From Devosia aquimaris (GTDB lineage Bacteria > Pseudomonadota > Alphaproteobacteria > Rhizobiales > Devosiaceae), in assembly GCF_020169335.1 (NCBI RefSeq), contig NZ_JAIEZN010000001.1:1009426-1073425 (forward strand): 64,000 bases of DNA, written 5' to 3'. The notes under the pieces are model-generated. The model did not search any database. It saw only the letters and a list, made by a program, of their open reading frames with translations, and was not told the DNA's origin. Positions 19,103-30,215 of this stretch are shown here, piece after piece (position 1 is the first letter of the stretch; each line of letters begins with the position of its first letter). Position numbers and translations under genes: made by a program.

Positions 19103-19947
19103 TGGCTCAGGACAGCTTTGAGCATGCCGCACAGGCCCTGCGTGCCGGTGACCGCGATCGCTACCTGTCGACGCTCATCCTCGACGCCGCCCACCGCAAT
19201 GGCGTCACCGCGCTCTATGCCTTCAACGCCGATGTGGCCTCGATCCGCGCGCGGGTCAGCGATCCAGCGCCGGGTGAGATACGCCTGCAATGGTGGGCCG
19301 ATGCGCTTGAGGGCGAGGGGCACGGCGCCGTGCGCCAGAACCCGGTGGCCGATGCGCTGCTGCAGACTTTGGGCACCTACAGCCTGCCGGCCGGCACGCT
19401 GCTGCGCCTGATCGGCGCCCGCCGCTTTGATCTCTATGACGATCCCATGCCCGATCTCGAGACTTTCGAGGGCTATGCCGGCGAGACCGTCTCGACGCTT
19501 TATCAGCTCGCCGCGATGATCCTCAACAACGGCCAGACGGTCGAGACCGGCGACGCCGCCGGCCATCTGGGCGTCGCCCATGCCCTGATCGGCCATCTCC
19601 GCGCCTTCGGCAATGTCTCGGCCCAGGGGCGCATCATGTTGCCCTGGTCGATCCTGGCCGCCAATGGCGTGCGCGAAGGGGAAATCTTCTCGGGCACCGA
19701 GAGCGAGGGCCTGGCCGCCGCGCTTGGTCAGATCGCCGAACTGGCCGCCGGCCATCTGGCCAAGGCTGAGACGGCCATTGCCCAGCTGCCGGCACAGCTC
19801 AAGCCGGCCTTTGCCCCCATTGCTGTGCTCAAGGCGCAGTTCGCCCTGCTGCAGCGCCGCCAGACTGGCCTCTTTGCCCCGGCGCCGGACGATGCCGATT
19901 GGCGCAAAATCACCCGTCTGATGTGGTGGAGCCTGACCCGGCCTTAG
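19102..19947 (+). CDS. Squalene/phytoene synthase-like protein, NDUFAF6 type
   Basis: A 281-residue protein with the trans-isoprenyl diphosphate synthase fold. True squalene or phytoene synthases carry two Asp-rich DxxxD motifs; here the corresponding segments read FNADVASIR and GDAAGHLGVAHAL, so the first motif is lost and the second is incomplete. The motif EIRLQWWADAL matches the NDUFAF6 group of complex I assembly factors. Together with the preceding NDUFAF3-like gene, this suggests a complex I maturation pair rather than carotenoid or hopanoid synthesis. Its stop overlaps by four bases the convergent thioesterase gene. Confidence 0.8.
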   Translation: MAQDSFEHAAQALRAGDRDRYLSTLILDAAHRNGVTALYAFNADVASIRARVSDPAPGEIRLQWWADALEGEGHGAVRQNPVADALLQTLGTYSLPAGTLLRLIGARRFDLYDDPMPDLETFEGYAGETVSTLYQLAAMILNNGQTVETGDAAGHLGVAHALIGHLRAFGNVSAQGRIMLPWSILAANGVREGEIFSGTESEGLAAALGQIAELAAGHLAKAETAIAQLPAQLKPAFAPIAVLKAQFALLQRRQTGLFAPAPDDADWRKITRLMWWSLTRP

Positions 19948-20396
19948 AGGGTGTCGCCGCCGAAGGCGACAAACTCGCCGCTCAATCGGCCGGAGATCAC
20001 GCCATCGCAGATGAGTTCGGCGCCCACGCTGATGCGCGCGACGCCGCGCCGGCTGAGCATGCGCAAAAAGCGCTCCCAGTCCTGATCGGGTTCAATGGCC
20101 GAGCGCGCGGTGAAGTCGCCGGCCATCGGGGCGAGATACTCCATGGTGTTGCGCTGAATGACGAGGCGGCTGGGCAATCCCAGCGCCGCCAGGCGCACGT
20201 GGAGCAGGCTCCAGGCGGCCAGGATCGCAACCGCCGAGGCGCTGCCGCCAAACACCGTGTCGCGGTGATTGATATTGGGCGCCAGCGGCGCCGCCAGTTC
20301 GACGCTGTCGGTCTCGATGGCCACCACTGTCACGCCCATGGCCCGCGATTGCGGGATATGGGCATGCAGATAGGCTTCGAGATCCAGCGGTGTCAT
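19944..20396 (-). CDS. YiiD_C-type thioesterase (hotdog fold)
   Basis: A 150-residue hotdog-fold protein of the putative-thioesterase group related to the C-terminal domain of YiiD. The helix region [19 protein letters not shown] matches the family's hotdog helix with its Gly-Gly turn. Substrate is unknown, probably an acyl-CoA or acyl-ACP. The start overlaps the trmFO stop (ATGA at 20393-20396), so it is translated from the same message. Confidence 0.75.
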   Translation of the reverse strand: MTPLDLEAYLHAHIPQSRAMGVTVVAIETDSVELAAPLAPNINHRDTVFGGSASAVAILAAWSLLHVRLAALGLPSRLVIQRNTMEYLAPMAGDFTARSAIEPDQDWERFLRMLSRRGVARISVGAELICDGVISGRLSGEFVAFGGDTL

Positions 20397-21778
20397 GCCC
20401 AGGCCTTGAGATCCTCAAGCGCCCGGCTCGTGATGGCCTTGCGCTTGGCAATCGTCTTGTCCGGGCCACGCCAGCGGGCAACGCCCTCCGGCTTGGTGAT
20501 GGTCACCGGCGGGAACAGCCCGAAGTTGACGTTCATCGGCTGGAAGCTGCGCGCGCCGCTATAGCTCTCGGACTCGATATGTCCGCCGGTGATATGGGCG
20601 ATCAGCGCGCCCAAAGCCGTGGTGTTCGGCGGCGTCGGCATCGGCGTGCCGCGCTCATCGGCCGCCGCCAGGCGCCCCGCGATCAGCCCGACCGCTGCGC
20701 TTTCCACATAGCCTTCTACACCGGTCACCTGGCCGGCAAAGCGGATGCGCGGATCAGCTTTCAGTTTGAGGTCCGGCCCCAGCACCTTGGGCGAGTTGAT
20801 GAAGGTATTGCGATGCAATCCACCCAGCCGGGCAAATTGCGCGTTCTCGAGGCCCGGAATCATGCGCAGGATTTCCGCCTGCACGCCGTAGCGCATCTTG
20901 GTCTGGAAACCGACCATGTTCCACAGCGTCCCCAGCGCATTGTCCTGCCGCAGCTGCACGATGGCATAGGGTTTGACCGTGGGGTTGCGCGGATTGGTCA
21001 GGCCCACCGGCTTCATCGGCCCATGCCGCAGCGTCTCGACGCCGCGTTCGGCCATCACTTCGATGGGCAAGCAGCCGTCGAAATAGGGGACCTTTTCCCA
21101 GTCCTTGAACTCATGCAGCGGCGCGACCTTCAGCGCCTCGACAAAGGCCATGTACTGGTCCTTGTCCATCGGGCAGTTGAGATAGTCGGCGCCCGTGCCG
21201 CCGGGCCCCGCCTTGTCATAGCGCGACTGCGCCCAGACAATGTCCATATTGATGCTGTCGTAGTGGACGATCGGCGCAATGGCGTCGAAAAACGCCAGCG
21301 AATCCTCGCCCGTCTTGGCCAGAATCGCTTCCGCCAGCGCCGGCGACGTCAGCGGCCCGGTGGCGATGATCACATTGCGCCAGTCCTCCGGCGGCATGCC
21401 GGGCACTTCCTCCCGCGCCATGGTGATATTGGGGTGCTGCTCGATGGCCTGGGTGACCGCGGCCGAAAAGCCGTGCCGGTCCACGGCCAGCGCGCCACCG
21501 GCCGGCAACTGATGCGCATCGGCGCAGCGCATGATCAGCGAGTTGCAGCGCCGCATTTCCTCATGCAGCAGGCCAACGGCATTCTGCTCGGCATCGTCGG
21601 AGCGGAAACTGTTCGAGCAGACCAGCTCGGCAAGGCTGTCGGTCTGGTGCGCATCGGTGGCGCGCACGGGGCGCATTTCATGCAGGATGACCTTGGCGCC
21701 AGCCTCTGCAGCCTGCCAGGCGGCTTCCGACCCGGCGAGCCCGCCGCCGATGATATGAATGGGTTCTGATTTTGACAT
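20393..21778 (-). CDS. trmFO: Methylenetetrahydrofolate-tRNA (uracil-5-)-methyltransferase TrmFO
   Basis: Folate- and FAD-dependent enzyme that makes m5U54 in the T-loop of tRNAs. The N-terminal FAD-binding motif is [15 protein letters not shown] (residues 7-21). The segment [12 protein letters not shown] holds the catalytic-region Cys of the family, and later blocks such as [19 protein letters not shown] and [13 protein letters not shown] are typical. The ATG at 21778 gives 461 residues. The frame is open further upstream, but the extension is not conserved-looking. Confidence 0.94.
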   Translation of the reverse strand: MSKSEPIHIIGGGLAGSEAAWQAAEAGAKVILHEMRPVRATDAHQTDSLAELVCSNSFRSDDAEQNAVGLLHEEMRRCNSLIMRCADAHQLPAGGALAVDRHGFSAAVTQAIEQHPNITMAREEVPGMPPEDWRNVIIATGPLTSPALAEAILAKTGEDSLAFFDAIAPIVHYDSINMDIVWAQSRYDKAGPGGTGADYLNCPMDKDQYMAFVEALKVAPLHEFKDWEKVPYFDGCLPIEVMAERGVETLRHGPMKPVGLTNPRNPTVKPYAIVQLRQDNALGTLWNMVGFQTKMRYGVQAEILRMIPGLENAQFARLGGLHRNTFINSPKVLGPDLKLKADPRIRFAGQVTGVEGYVESAAVGLIAGRLAAADERGTPMPTPPNTTALGALIAHITGGHIESESYSGARSFQPMNVNFGLFPPVTITKPEGVARWRGPDKTIAKRKAITSRALEDLKAWA

Positions 21779-21877
21779 GGCTGGCAGATAGCAAGCGGTA
21801 CCGCGGGGCGCAACAAATCTTGCGGTTCCCGGCCTGATCACTAGCATGGCGCCGGGCGTTTTGGGGGAGTGCAAGGC

Positions 21878-22531
21878 GTGGCGGCAGAGCGGACACTATG
21901 GGGCAGGGCCAGTTCGGCCAATGTGCAGAAGGCGCTGTGGGCCCTCGATGAGCTGGGCCTGGACTTCGAGCACATTCTGGTTGGCGGCGCCCATGGCGGG
22001 CTCGATACGCCCGAATACCTGGCGCTCAATCCCAATGGCCGGGTCCCGACCCTTCGCGAAGCGGGGCTGGTGCTGTGGGAAAGTCACGCCATCCTGCGCT
22101 ATCTGGCGGCGCGTTATGGTCAGCAGAGCCTCTGGCGGGCCGACCCGGTGGAGCGGGCCATTGTCGACCAATGGACTGACTGGACGGCCACGACCTTTCA
22201 GCCGGCCTGGCTAACCCTGTTCTGGCAGAAGGTGCGCACGCCTGCTGCGCTGCACGATGCAAAGGCCATTGCCGAGAGCCATGCCCGCACCATATCCGCC
22301 CTGCGCATTCTCGACAGCACGCTGATCGATCGCGACTACGTCGCCGGCGATGCGCTCAGCTATGCCGATATCGCTGCAGGGGTGGCGCTTTATCGCTGGT
22401 TCACCATGGATATCGACCGGCCAGCCATGCCGGCCGTTGAAAACTGGTATCGGCGGCTGCAGCTGCGCCCCGGGTTCTGCAAGGCCGTGATGGTCAGCTA
22501 TGCCGAACTTGTCGGCAGGCTCGCCTATTGA
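21878..22531 (+). CDS. Glutathione S-transferase family protein
   Basis: A 217-residue GST with an N-terminal thioredoxin-like domain ([19 protein letters not shown], then NPNGRVPTL with the cis-Pro, and [10 protein letters not shown]) and an all-helical C-terminal domain (from about 90) including [14 protein letters not shown]. The Ser in GRASSANV is the likely glutathione-activating residue. I use the GTG at 21878 because GGGGGAG (21863-21869) is eight bases upstream; a GTG at 21869 overlaps that site. Substrate unknown. Confidence 0.86.
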   Translation: MAAERTLWGRASSANVQKALWALDELGLDFEHILVGGAHGGLDTPEYLALNPNGRVPTLREAGLVLWESHAILRYLAARYGQQSLWRADPVERAIVDQWTDWTATTFQPAWLTLFWQKVRTPAALHDAKAIAESHARTISALRILDSTLIDRDYVAGDALSYADIAAGVALYRWFTMDIDRPAMPAVENWYRRLQLRPGFCKAVMVSYAELVGRLAY

Positions 22532-22545
22532 TCAGTTCCAGGGCA

Positions 22546-22584
22546 GAAAAACAAAACAGCCGCATCTCATAGAGAAGCGGCTGT
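22546..22584 (-). terminator. Terminator of the DUF1127 gene
   Basis: ACAGCCGC (22556-22563) and GCGGCTGT (22577-22584) with an inner TCTC/GAGA pairing form a long hairpin. Read on the minus strand it is followed by TTTTGTTTTT. It may also stop the convergent GST transcript. Confidence 0.85.
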
Positions 22585-22621
22585 TCGGTTTGCGCTGGCT
22601 GAAAGTTTAGATACGCAAATC

Positions 22622-22771
22622 TTAGAGCGAGCTGGCATGGTCACGAGCGACGCGATTGATATCGGTGCGCGAGATGCCCAGGTCGTTGAGCTGACGATTG
22701 TCGAGAGCGGCCAGTTCACGAACGGTCTGCTGGTAAGCGGCCCATTTCTTGAAGGTCTTGCGGATGTCCAT
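22622..22771 (-). CDS. DUF1127 (YjiS-like) small basic protein
   Basis: A 49-residue protein that reads MDIRKTFKKWAAYQQ and continues into RELAALDNRQLNDLGISRTD, which is the DUF1127 signature. AAGGAG sits six bases before the ATG, and a strong terminator follows. DUF1127 proteins of alphaproteobacteria include small RNA-binding regulators that affect phosphate and metabolic genes; the role of this copy is unknown. Confidence 0.88.
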   Translation of the reverse strand: MDIRKTFKKWAAYQQTVRELAALDNRQLNDLGISRTDINRVARDHASSL

Positions 22772-22837
22772 TTGAAGTCTCCTTGTGTTTACGAGCCTAT
22801 ATTTACGTCACTGCCGCCAAGATGAGCAGTGGGATAA

Positions 22838-22851
22838 AGGTCAAATGACCT
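22838..22851. promoter_or_regulatory. Inverted repeat upstream of the DUF1127 gene
   Basis: AGGTCA and TGACCT arms are separated by AA, 67 bases upstream of the DUF1127 start, where an operator could lie. No other regulatory element is recognisable in 22772-22915. Confidence 0.3.
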
Positions 22852-22915
22852 ATGCGTTTTTCGCGGGGCTTGGCGCGATATGATTGACGCTTGGTTAAGT
22901 TCTGCGGCAACAAGA

Positions 22916-22943
22916 AGGCCGCCGGGTGGCAAACCGGCGGCCT
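22916..22943 (-). terminator. Hairpin terminator after the 50-residue small gene
   Basis: AGGCCGCCGG and CCGGCGGCCT form a perfect 10-bp stem with an 8-base loop, 25 bases past the stop of the minus-strand small gene. The following TCTTGTTG is only moderately T-rich. Confidence 0.65.
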
Positions 22944-22968
22944 GATGGCATTGCGTGCTCTCGCGCAT

Positions 22969-23121
22969 TCAGCGGTCGAAAAGCGACCGCGTCATCTTGG
23001 AGAAGTCAGGGCCGGAGAGCCCCAGAAGATCGGCATCCCGCGTCGAGGGCACGTCCATTTCCCGCAACGTTTGCTTGATGTCGACCAGGCGCTTGACGCG
23101 CCAGACGGCTCGGACGAACAT
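22969..23121 (-). CDS. Hypothetical 50-residue basic protein, possibly distantly DUF1127-like
   Basis: The frame reads MFVRAVWRVKRLVDIKQ, then TLREMDVPSTRDADLLGL and ends in KMTRSLFDR. An AGGGA Shine-Dalgarno sequence precedes the ATG at 23121 by eight bases; an ATG at 23127 is too close to it. The pattern of a basic N-terminus followed by a segment like TRDADLLGLSGPD resembles the layout of DUF1127 proteins, but I do not recognise the family. A hairpin terminator follows. An overlapping frame on the same strand (22992-23234) has no such support. Confidence 0.6.
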   Translation of the reverse strand: MFVRAVWRVKRLVDIKQTLREMDVPSTRDADLLGLSGPDFSKMTRSLFDR

Positions 23122-23127
23122 CGGCAT

Positions 23128-23438
23128 ATTCCCTTTGGGCTGTCTGAAGACAAATCCACCATGCGGTGATTTGCCAAGACGCGCCATGCCGTAAACGTCA
23201 CGCGCTTCATGCAATCAATGCATGGCATTTTCACACCAATGTCGTGATCTCAGTGATTTGCCGCCCGCTCCGGGCCACGCGGCGCCACGGCATTCCGCTC
23301 AAACAGGCCGCAAAACCGGGCATTGGCGGTCAAAGGGCCGTCGATGTCGCTCTTGCACGCCTCCGCCTGCCTACGCCGCACCGGGCGATCACGGCAGCAC
23401 TGCGGCCGGCACTGGAGACATCATGCCGCACGCGCAAA
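23128..23438. other. Intergenic stretch without a recognisable gene
   Basis: Between the small basic gene and uvrA I see no supported coding frame, RNA gene or long repeat. The region presumably contains the promoter of the small gene at its left end. Confidence 0.5.
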
Positions 23439-23473
23439 TCAGCCGGCGACGCGTTCAGGCGACCGCCGGCTGA
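23439..23473 (-). terminator. Hairpin downstream of uvrA
   Basis: TCAGCCGGCG and CGCCGGCTGA form a 10-bp perfect stem with a 15-base loop, 10 bases after the uvrA stop. Only TTTG follows on the minus strand, so termination strength is uncertain. Confidence 0.45.
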
Positions 23474-23483
23474 TCCATTGCTG

Positions 23484-26381
<2,898 letters not shown>

Positions 26382-26553
26382 TGAAGTCCATGGCTCAGTG
26401 CGCCGGAGTGGCGGCACAGCGATCAAACAGGCAGTCTGCGGTCGGGAGGAGTCCGAAAATAGGGCGACCTGACGACACCTTCAACCCAGCTATACGCAGG
26501 ACTGCCCGGCTTGGACCGCAGCAGAGCGATCCCGATGTGCCTGCGTAACTCAG

Positions 26554-26585
26554 GAACATAAAAGGAACAAGGCAGATTCGGTCAA
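26554..26585 (-). promoter_or_regulatory. uvrA promoter with SOS (LexA) box
   Basis: On the minus strand TTGACC (26585-26580), a 17-base spacer and TTTATG (26562-26557) form a plausible -35/-10 pair. The alphaproteobacterial LexA site GAAC-N7-GAAC lies at 26554-26568 and covers the -10, the expected place for LexA repression. The -35 overlaps the lysE stop codon. Confidence 0.8.
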
Positions 26586-27226
26586 GCGCTCGCATGCAGC
26601 GTCGCTCCATGCCAGGCAGTCAATGCAGCCGCGATCAGGAACAGCAGTCCCGCGCCGCGACCAATCCATATGGTAACCTGCGGATGACCGGTCAGCCCGT
26701 CGCGGGCGCGCCCGGCGCCCAGGGCCAGCGCGCCATAGATCAGGCCCTGCATGGCAACGGTCAGACAGCCCAGCACCAGCGCCTGTGACCAGATCGGGCC
26801 AAAGGCCGGCCGCATATATTGCGGATAGACCGCCAGCACGAAGAGATAGGCCTTGGGGTTGAGCAGGCACGTGATCGTGCCCTGGCGCAGAATAGCCAGT
26901 TCGGACCGCGGCGCCGCGCGCCCCACCTTGGTCACCGTAATGCTGCTCGCCACGAGCCCATAGCCGATCCAGGCCATATAGGCGGCGCCGATCAGCACCA
27001 TCGCCTGGAACATGGCCATTGGCAGCTGCGCCAGCACACCCACGGCCAGGGCGCCAAACAGCGTATGCACGGCGCCGCCGATCATGATGCCAGCCACCGC
27101 CGCCAGGCCGGCCCGGCGCCCGGATGTCAGCGCATTGGCCAGCACGAACAGCATGTCCATGCCCGGCACAACGATGATGCCGAGCAGCAGAACGGTAAAA
27201 ATCCCCAGCGCCTGTGCATAGTCCAT
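26582..27226 (-). CDS. LysE/RhtB family amino-acid exporter
   Basis: A 214-residue inner-membrane protein with about six hydrophobic helices. The N-terminal IIVVPGMDMLFVLANALTSGRRAGLAAVAG is close to the family motif PGPxxxxVxxxxxxxGxxxGxxxxxG, and LLNPKAYLFVLAVYPQY is the second signature. It exports an amino acid or related metabolite; the substrate is not determinable. The gene sits between uvrA and ssb, which are normally direct divergent neighbours in this order, and so appears to be inserted between them. Confidence 0.88.
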   Translation of the reverse strand: MDYAQALGIFTVLLLGIIVVPGMDMLFVLANALTSGRRAGLAAVAGIMIGGAVHTLFGALAVGVLAQLPMAMFQAMVLIGAAYMAWIGYGLVASSITVTKVGRAAPRSELAILRQGTITCLLNPKAYLFVLAVYPQYMRPAFGPIWSQALVLGCLTVAMQGLIYGALALGAGRARDGLTGHPQVTIWIGRGAGLLFLIAAALTAWHGATLHASA

Positions 27227-27296
27227 GCCGCATCCCCATCAGAGGTGATGCCATGGCGGAGGTCTGCTGACAGGGCGTGTCAGCAACAGCGGCGAA

Positions 27297-27332
27297 TTGA
27301 CAATGGCCCTAGAATGAGAACATAATAGGAAC
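27297..27332 (+). promoter_or_regulatory. ssb promoter with SOS (LexA) box
   Basis: TTGACA (27297-27302), an 18-base spacer and CATAAT (27321-27326) form a strong promoter. The LexA site GAAC-ATAATAG-GAAC at 27318-27332 covers the -10. It lies 137 bases before the ssb ATG and could also affect the divergent lysE gene. Confidence 0.82.
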
Positions 27333-27468
27333 AAACGCAGCGACACTTCTGTTCACAACCCTGCTAAGGCAGGCGCGGTGAGCGGCGTGGGGGCGTAAAG
27401 TGCCCGCGCTATGTAAGTGAGCGTCCCAAGGGGCAGGGCCCGGGACTGAATTGAGAAGGAATTGAGCG

Positions 27469-27984
27469 ATGGCAGGCAGTGTCAATAAGGTGATCCTGGT
27501 CGGCAATCTGGGTGCGGATCCCGAGGTGCGCAACCTCCCCAGCGGCGGCAAGGTGGTCAATCTGTCCATTGCCACCTCCGAGTCCTGGAAGGACCGCAAC
27601 ACCGGCGAGCGCCGCGAGAAGACCGAATGGCACCGCGTGGTGATCTTCTCGGAAGGCCTGACCCGCGTGGCCGAGAGCTATCTGCGCAAGGGCAGCAAGG
27701 TCTATATCGAAGGCCAGTTGCAGACCCGCAAATGGCAGGATCAGTCCGGCCAGGACAAGTACAGCACCGAGATCGTGCTGCAGGGCTTCAATTCCAACCT
27801 GACGCTGCTCGACGGTCGCGGCGACGGTGAGGGTGCCAGTGGCGGCGAGGGCGGTTTCCGCGGCGTGCGCGACAATTCCGGCGGTGGCTTCGGTGGCGGC
27901 AATGGCGGCGGCGGTGCCCGCCGGCCCCAGGCCAATGCGCCGGCCTTCGAGCCCGGCGGCATGGACGACGACATCCCGTTCTGA
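27469..27984 (+). CDS. ssb: Single-stranded DNA-binding protein
   Basis: A 171-residue SSB with an N-terminal OB fold (about 1-112, starting [18 protein letters not shown]), a Gly-rich flexible linker (about 115-155) and the conserved acidic tip DDDIPF that docks partner proteins. It coats ssDNA in replication and repair. GAAGGAATTGAG upstream supplies the ribosome-binding site. Confidence 0.97.
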   Translation: MAGSVNKVILVGNLGADPEVRNLPSGGKVVNLSIATSESWKDRNTGERREKTEWHRVVIFSEGLTRVAESYLRKGSKVYIEGQLQTRKWQDQSGQDKYSTEIVLQGFNSNLTLLDGRGDGEGASGGEGGFRGVRDNSGGGFGGGNGGGGARRPQANAPAFEPGGMDDDIPF

Positions 27985-28058
27985 TCGGTTCCGAGCGATG
28001 CTGGACGGCGTGCCGGGCAGGACCCGCGGCTACGACTGTCAGCCATATTGAATGCCAG

Positions 28059-28090
28059 GAGGGGTCGCCATGCGGCCCCTCTTGTTATTT
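28059..28090 (+). terminator. Terminator after ssb
   Basis: GAGGGGTCGC and GCGGCCCCTC pair over 10 bases with one G-U, with a CAT loop, followed by TTGTTATTT. Confidence 0.75.
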
Positions 28091-28104
28091 GGTCGAGAGC
28101 GGCG

Positions 28105-29511
28105 TCAGGCCGAGCGCACGCGCGGGCCGTGTACCCGGCTGGTGTTGCGCCCTGCTGCCTTGGCGGCATAAAGCGCCATGTCGGCGCGTCGGAGCAAGTC
28201 ATCCGCCCCCAGGCCATCGTCATGGGCCAGCCCCACGGAGGCGCTGAGCGCCAGCAATTGCCCGTCACTGACTAAGGGCCGTCCGATGGTTTCGACAATC
28301 TGCGCGGCCAGGGCCTGGGCGGCATCGGGCGCCGTGTCCGGCCCCAGCAGCACCGCGAACTCGTCGCCGCCGATGCGGGCGACAAGCTCAGCCCCTTGGC
28401 AGCAGCTGGACAGGCGCTGCGCCGCCTCGATCAGGCAGCGGTCGCCCTGCACATGGCCGTGATTGTCGTTGATCTGTTTGAAGCCATCCAGGTCCACCAG
28501 CAACATGGCCGAGAGCGGCTGCCGATTGTGCCCGGCATCGGCAAGGTCCAGTCGCGCCTGGAAGCGGCTGCGGTTGGCCAGACCGGTCATCACGTCGGTC
28601 TCGGCCAGGTAGCGCGTGCGGTCCGCCAGCAGACGCTGCTCGGTAATGTCCTGCTTCATCCCGAAGATGCGCACGGCCTTGCCGTCGCGTGCTTCCACTG
28701 TGCCGGTGATCCGCATCCAGCGCTGGCGGCCTTGCAGGGTAACAATCTCCACCTCGACCGAGAAATCCCCGCATTGGGCGATGGCCCGCGCCCGCGCCGC
28801 CGCCATGGCGGCGCGCGACTCCGCAGTATAGCGCTGCAGCGTGCTCTCCCGGTCGATCGGTGCGCCGCGCGGAATTTCGAAGATGTCGTAGACGCCCGAC
28901 GTCCAGGTCAGGCTCTCGTCGCTGAGCTCGCATTCCCAGATGCCGATGCTGGCCGTCTCGGAGGCGCGCTCGAAGCGCTCGTTCTGGGCCCGCAGCTCGG
29001 CCTCATGCCGGCCCCGCTCATGCGCGCGCTGCCGCAACATCCGGCCGATCGTGGCGCGGCTGGTCACCTCGATAGCCATGGCCTCGAGCCGGTGCGCCAT
29101 GGCCGGGCCGCGCGGTCTGGCGTCGCACAGATGCAGGGTCAGCGCGGGATTGTCAGTGCCGTCCGGCATGGGAATGGCAGCGTAGAAGCGGGTGCGCCCG
29201 GGCGCCAGGCCGCGCACGCGCGCCGTGTCGGCAATCACCAGCGGCGCACCAAAGGGGCAGGCCTCAATCGGGTGCGTGGCAATGCAGGCCAGATGCGCCG
29301 TGTCGCCGCTGTAGTCGACGATCTCGACAGTCTCGCCTTGCCGCCGTGAGACCGCCACGGCGTCCACCTGCAGCAGTTGCCGCAGGCGCTCAAGCGTGCC
29401 GGCCGCCGGCGCGGCGTCCGGCACACCTTCCGGCGCCGTTGACGATTGGGCAGCGGCAGCACCAAGACCAGACAAGACAAACAACCTGTGTTTCCAACCT
29501 GCTGGATACAC
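28105..29511 (-). CDS. GAF-PAS-GGDEF diguanylate cyclase
   Basis: A 468-residue predicted cytoplasmic sensor. A GAF-like domain (about 37-165) is followed by a short coiled coil, a PAS domain (about 182-295) and a C-terminal GGDEF domain (about 300-455). The catalytic motif is intact (ARIGGDEFAVLLG), so it should make cyclic di-GMP from two GTP. The inhibitory I-site RxxD before it is replaced by QGAE, so product inhibition is likely lost. No EAL domain is present. The start is a GTG at 29511; internal TTG starts cannot be excluded. Confidence 0.88.
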   Translation of the reverse strand: MYPAGWKHRLFVLSGLGAAAAQSSTAPEGVPDAAPAAGTLERLRQLLQVDAVAVSRRQGETVEIVDYSGDTAHLACIATHPIEACPFGAPLVIADTARVRGLAPGRTRFYAAIPMPDGTDNPALTLHLCDARPRGPAMAHRLEAMAIEVTSRATIGRMLRQRAHERGRHEAELRAQNERFERASETASIGIWECELSDESLTWTSGVYDIFEIPRGAPIDRESTLQRYTAESRAAMAAARARAIAQCGDFSVEVEIVTLQGRQRWMRITGTVEARDGKAVRIFGMKQDITEQRLLADRTRYLAETDVMTGLANRSRFQARLDLADAGHNRQPLSAMLLVDLDGFKQINDNHGHVQGDRCLIEAAQRLSSCCQGAELVARIGGDEFAVLLGPDTAPDAAQALAAQIVETIGRPLVSDGQLLALSASVGLAHDDGLGADDLLRRADMALYAAKAAGRNTSRVHGPRVRSA

Positions 29512-29550
29512 TAGGGTCGTTTCGGTTAAGGCTTTGTGCGCAAACGCCGA

Positions 29551-30078
29551 TCAGCGGCTGAAAGGCACCTCGGCGCGCAGACTGTCGCCATTGTCCACAT
29601 AGACCACGTCGAAAACGACATGGATGGCGTCCTGGCTGAACTTCATCTGCGCGGAGATGTCGAGATCCTTGCCGGCCTCGTCCTTGTCGCGCTCGTGCAT
29701 GGTGAAGATCACATTGCCGCCGCGCTTCTGGCCGATGGCGCGGCCGCCGAACTTGGCGTTCGAGCTCATGGCCGCTTCATAGCGCTTGTTGGCCTCCACA
29801 TAGGCCACCGTGCCGGCGATCGACAGCTGCGTGCCGGCCAGGGTGCAGCGTCCATTGTAGTTGACCATGTCGCGATTGCCCTCCGCCAACGTCAGCCGGC
29901 AGACGACGGTCTCGACATTGGCGCCCGTCAAGGTGCCACGCCCGCGCCAGGTGCCAATATAGGATTTCAGCAGTGCCACATCATCGGGAGCGGCAAGCAC
30001 GGGCGCGCTGCCGGCGCCACTCGCCAACAGAAGGGCCAAAAGACCCAGGGCGCGCACGCCGGGTGCCAAACGTCTCAT
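29551..30078 (-). CDS. Hypothetical exported protein
   Basis: A 175-residue protein with a clear Sec signal peptide (MRRLAPGVRALGLLALLLA, cleavage probably after VLA-A near residue 30). The mature part begins with DDVALLKSYIGTWRGRGTL and is rich in beta-strand-like segments, resembling small lipocalin or beta-barrel exported proteins of unknown function. Two cysteines in the mature region could form a disulfide. It lies 138 bases downstream of the RND exporter on the same strand and may share its transcript. Confidence 0.7.
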   Translation of the reverse strand: MRRLAPGVRALGLLALLLASGAGSAPVLAAPDDVALLKSYIGTWRGRGTLTGANVETVVCRLTLAEGNRDMVNYNGRCTLAGTQLSIAGTVAYVEANKRYEAAMSSNAKFGGRAIGQKRGGNVIFTMHERDKDEAGKDLDISAQMKFSQDAIHVVFDVVYVDNGDSLRAEVPFSR

Positions 30079-30215
30079 TCTAGCAAGCCTCCAGAACCAT
30101 CATGCCCCCCGGCAGATGCGGCCAGCCTGGCGGCGATTTTCGCGCGCCAGAATCGCCGTTCCGCCACTCTAGACGCGGCAGCCATTTGCTCGCAAGCGCC
30201 CGCCGGATCCCCCTC

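Noticed and set aside
19102..19947. Carotenoid or hopanoid biosynthesis gene (squalene/phytoene synthase)
   Set aside because: The first Asp-rich motif is missing and no other isoprenoid gene is nearby; the NDUFAF6-like reading fits better.
22992..23234. Alternative 80-codon frame overlapping the small basic gene
   Set aside because: It has no ribosome-binding site, and its translation is Ser/Cys/Pro-rich, whereas the chosen frame has a well-placed AGGGA and a terminator.
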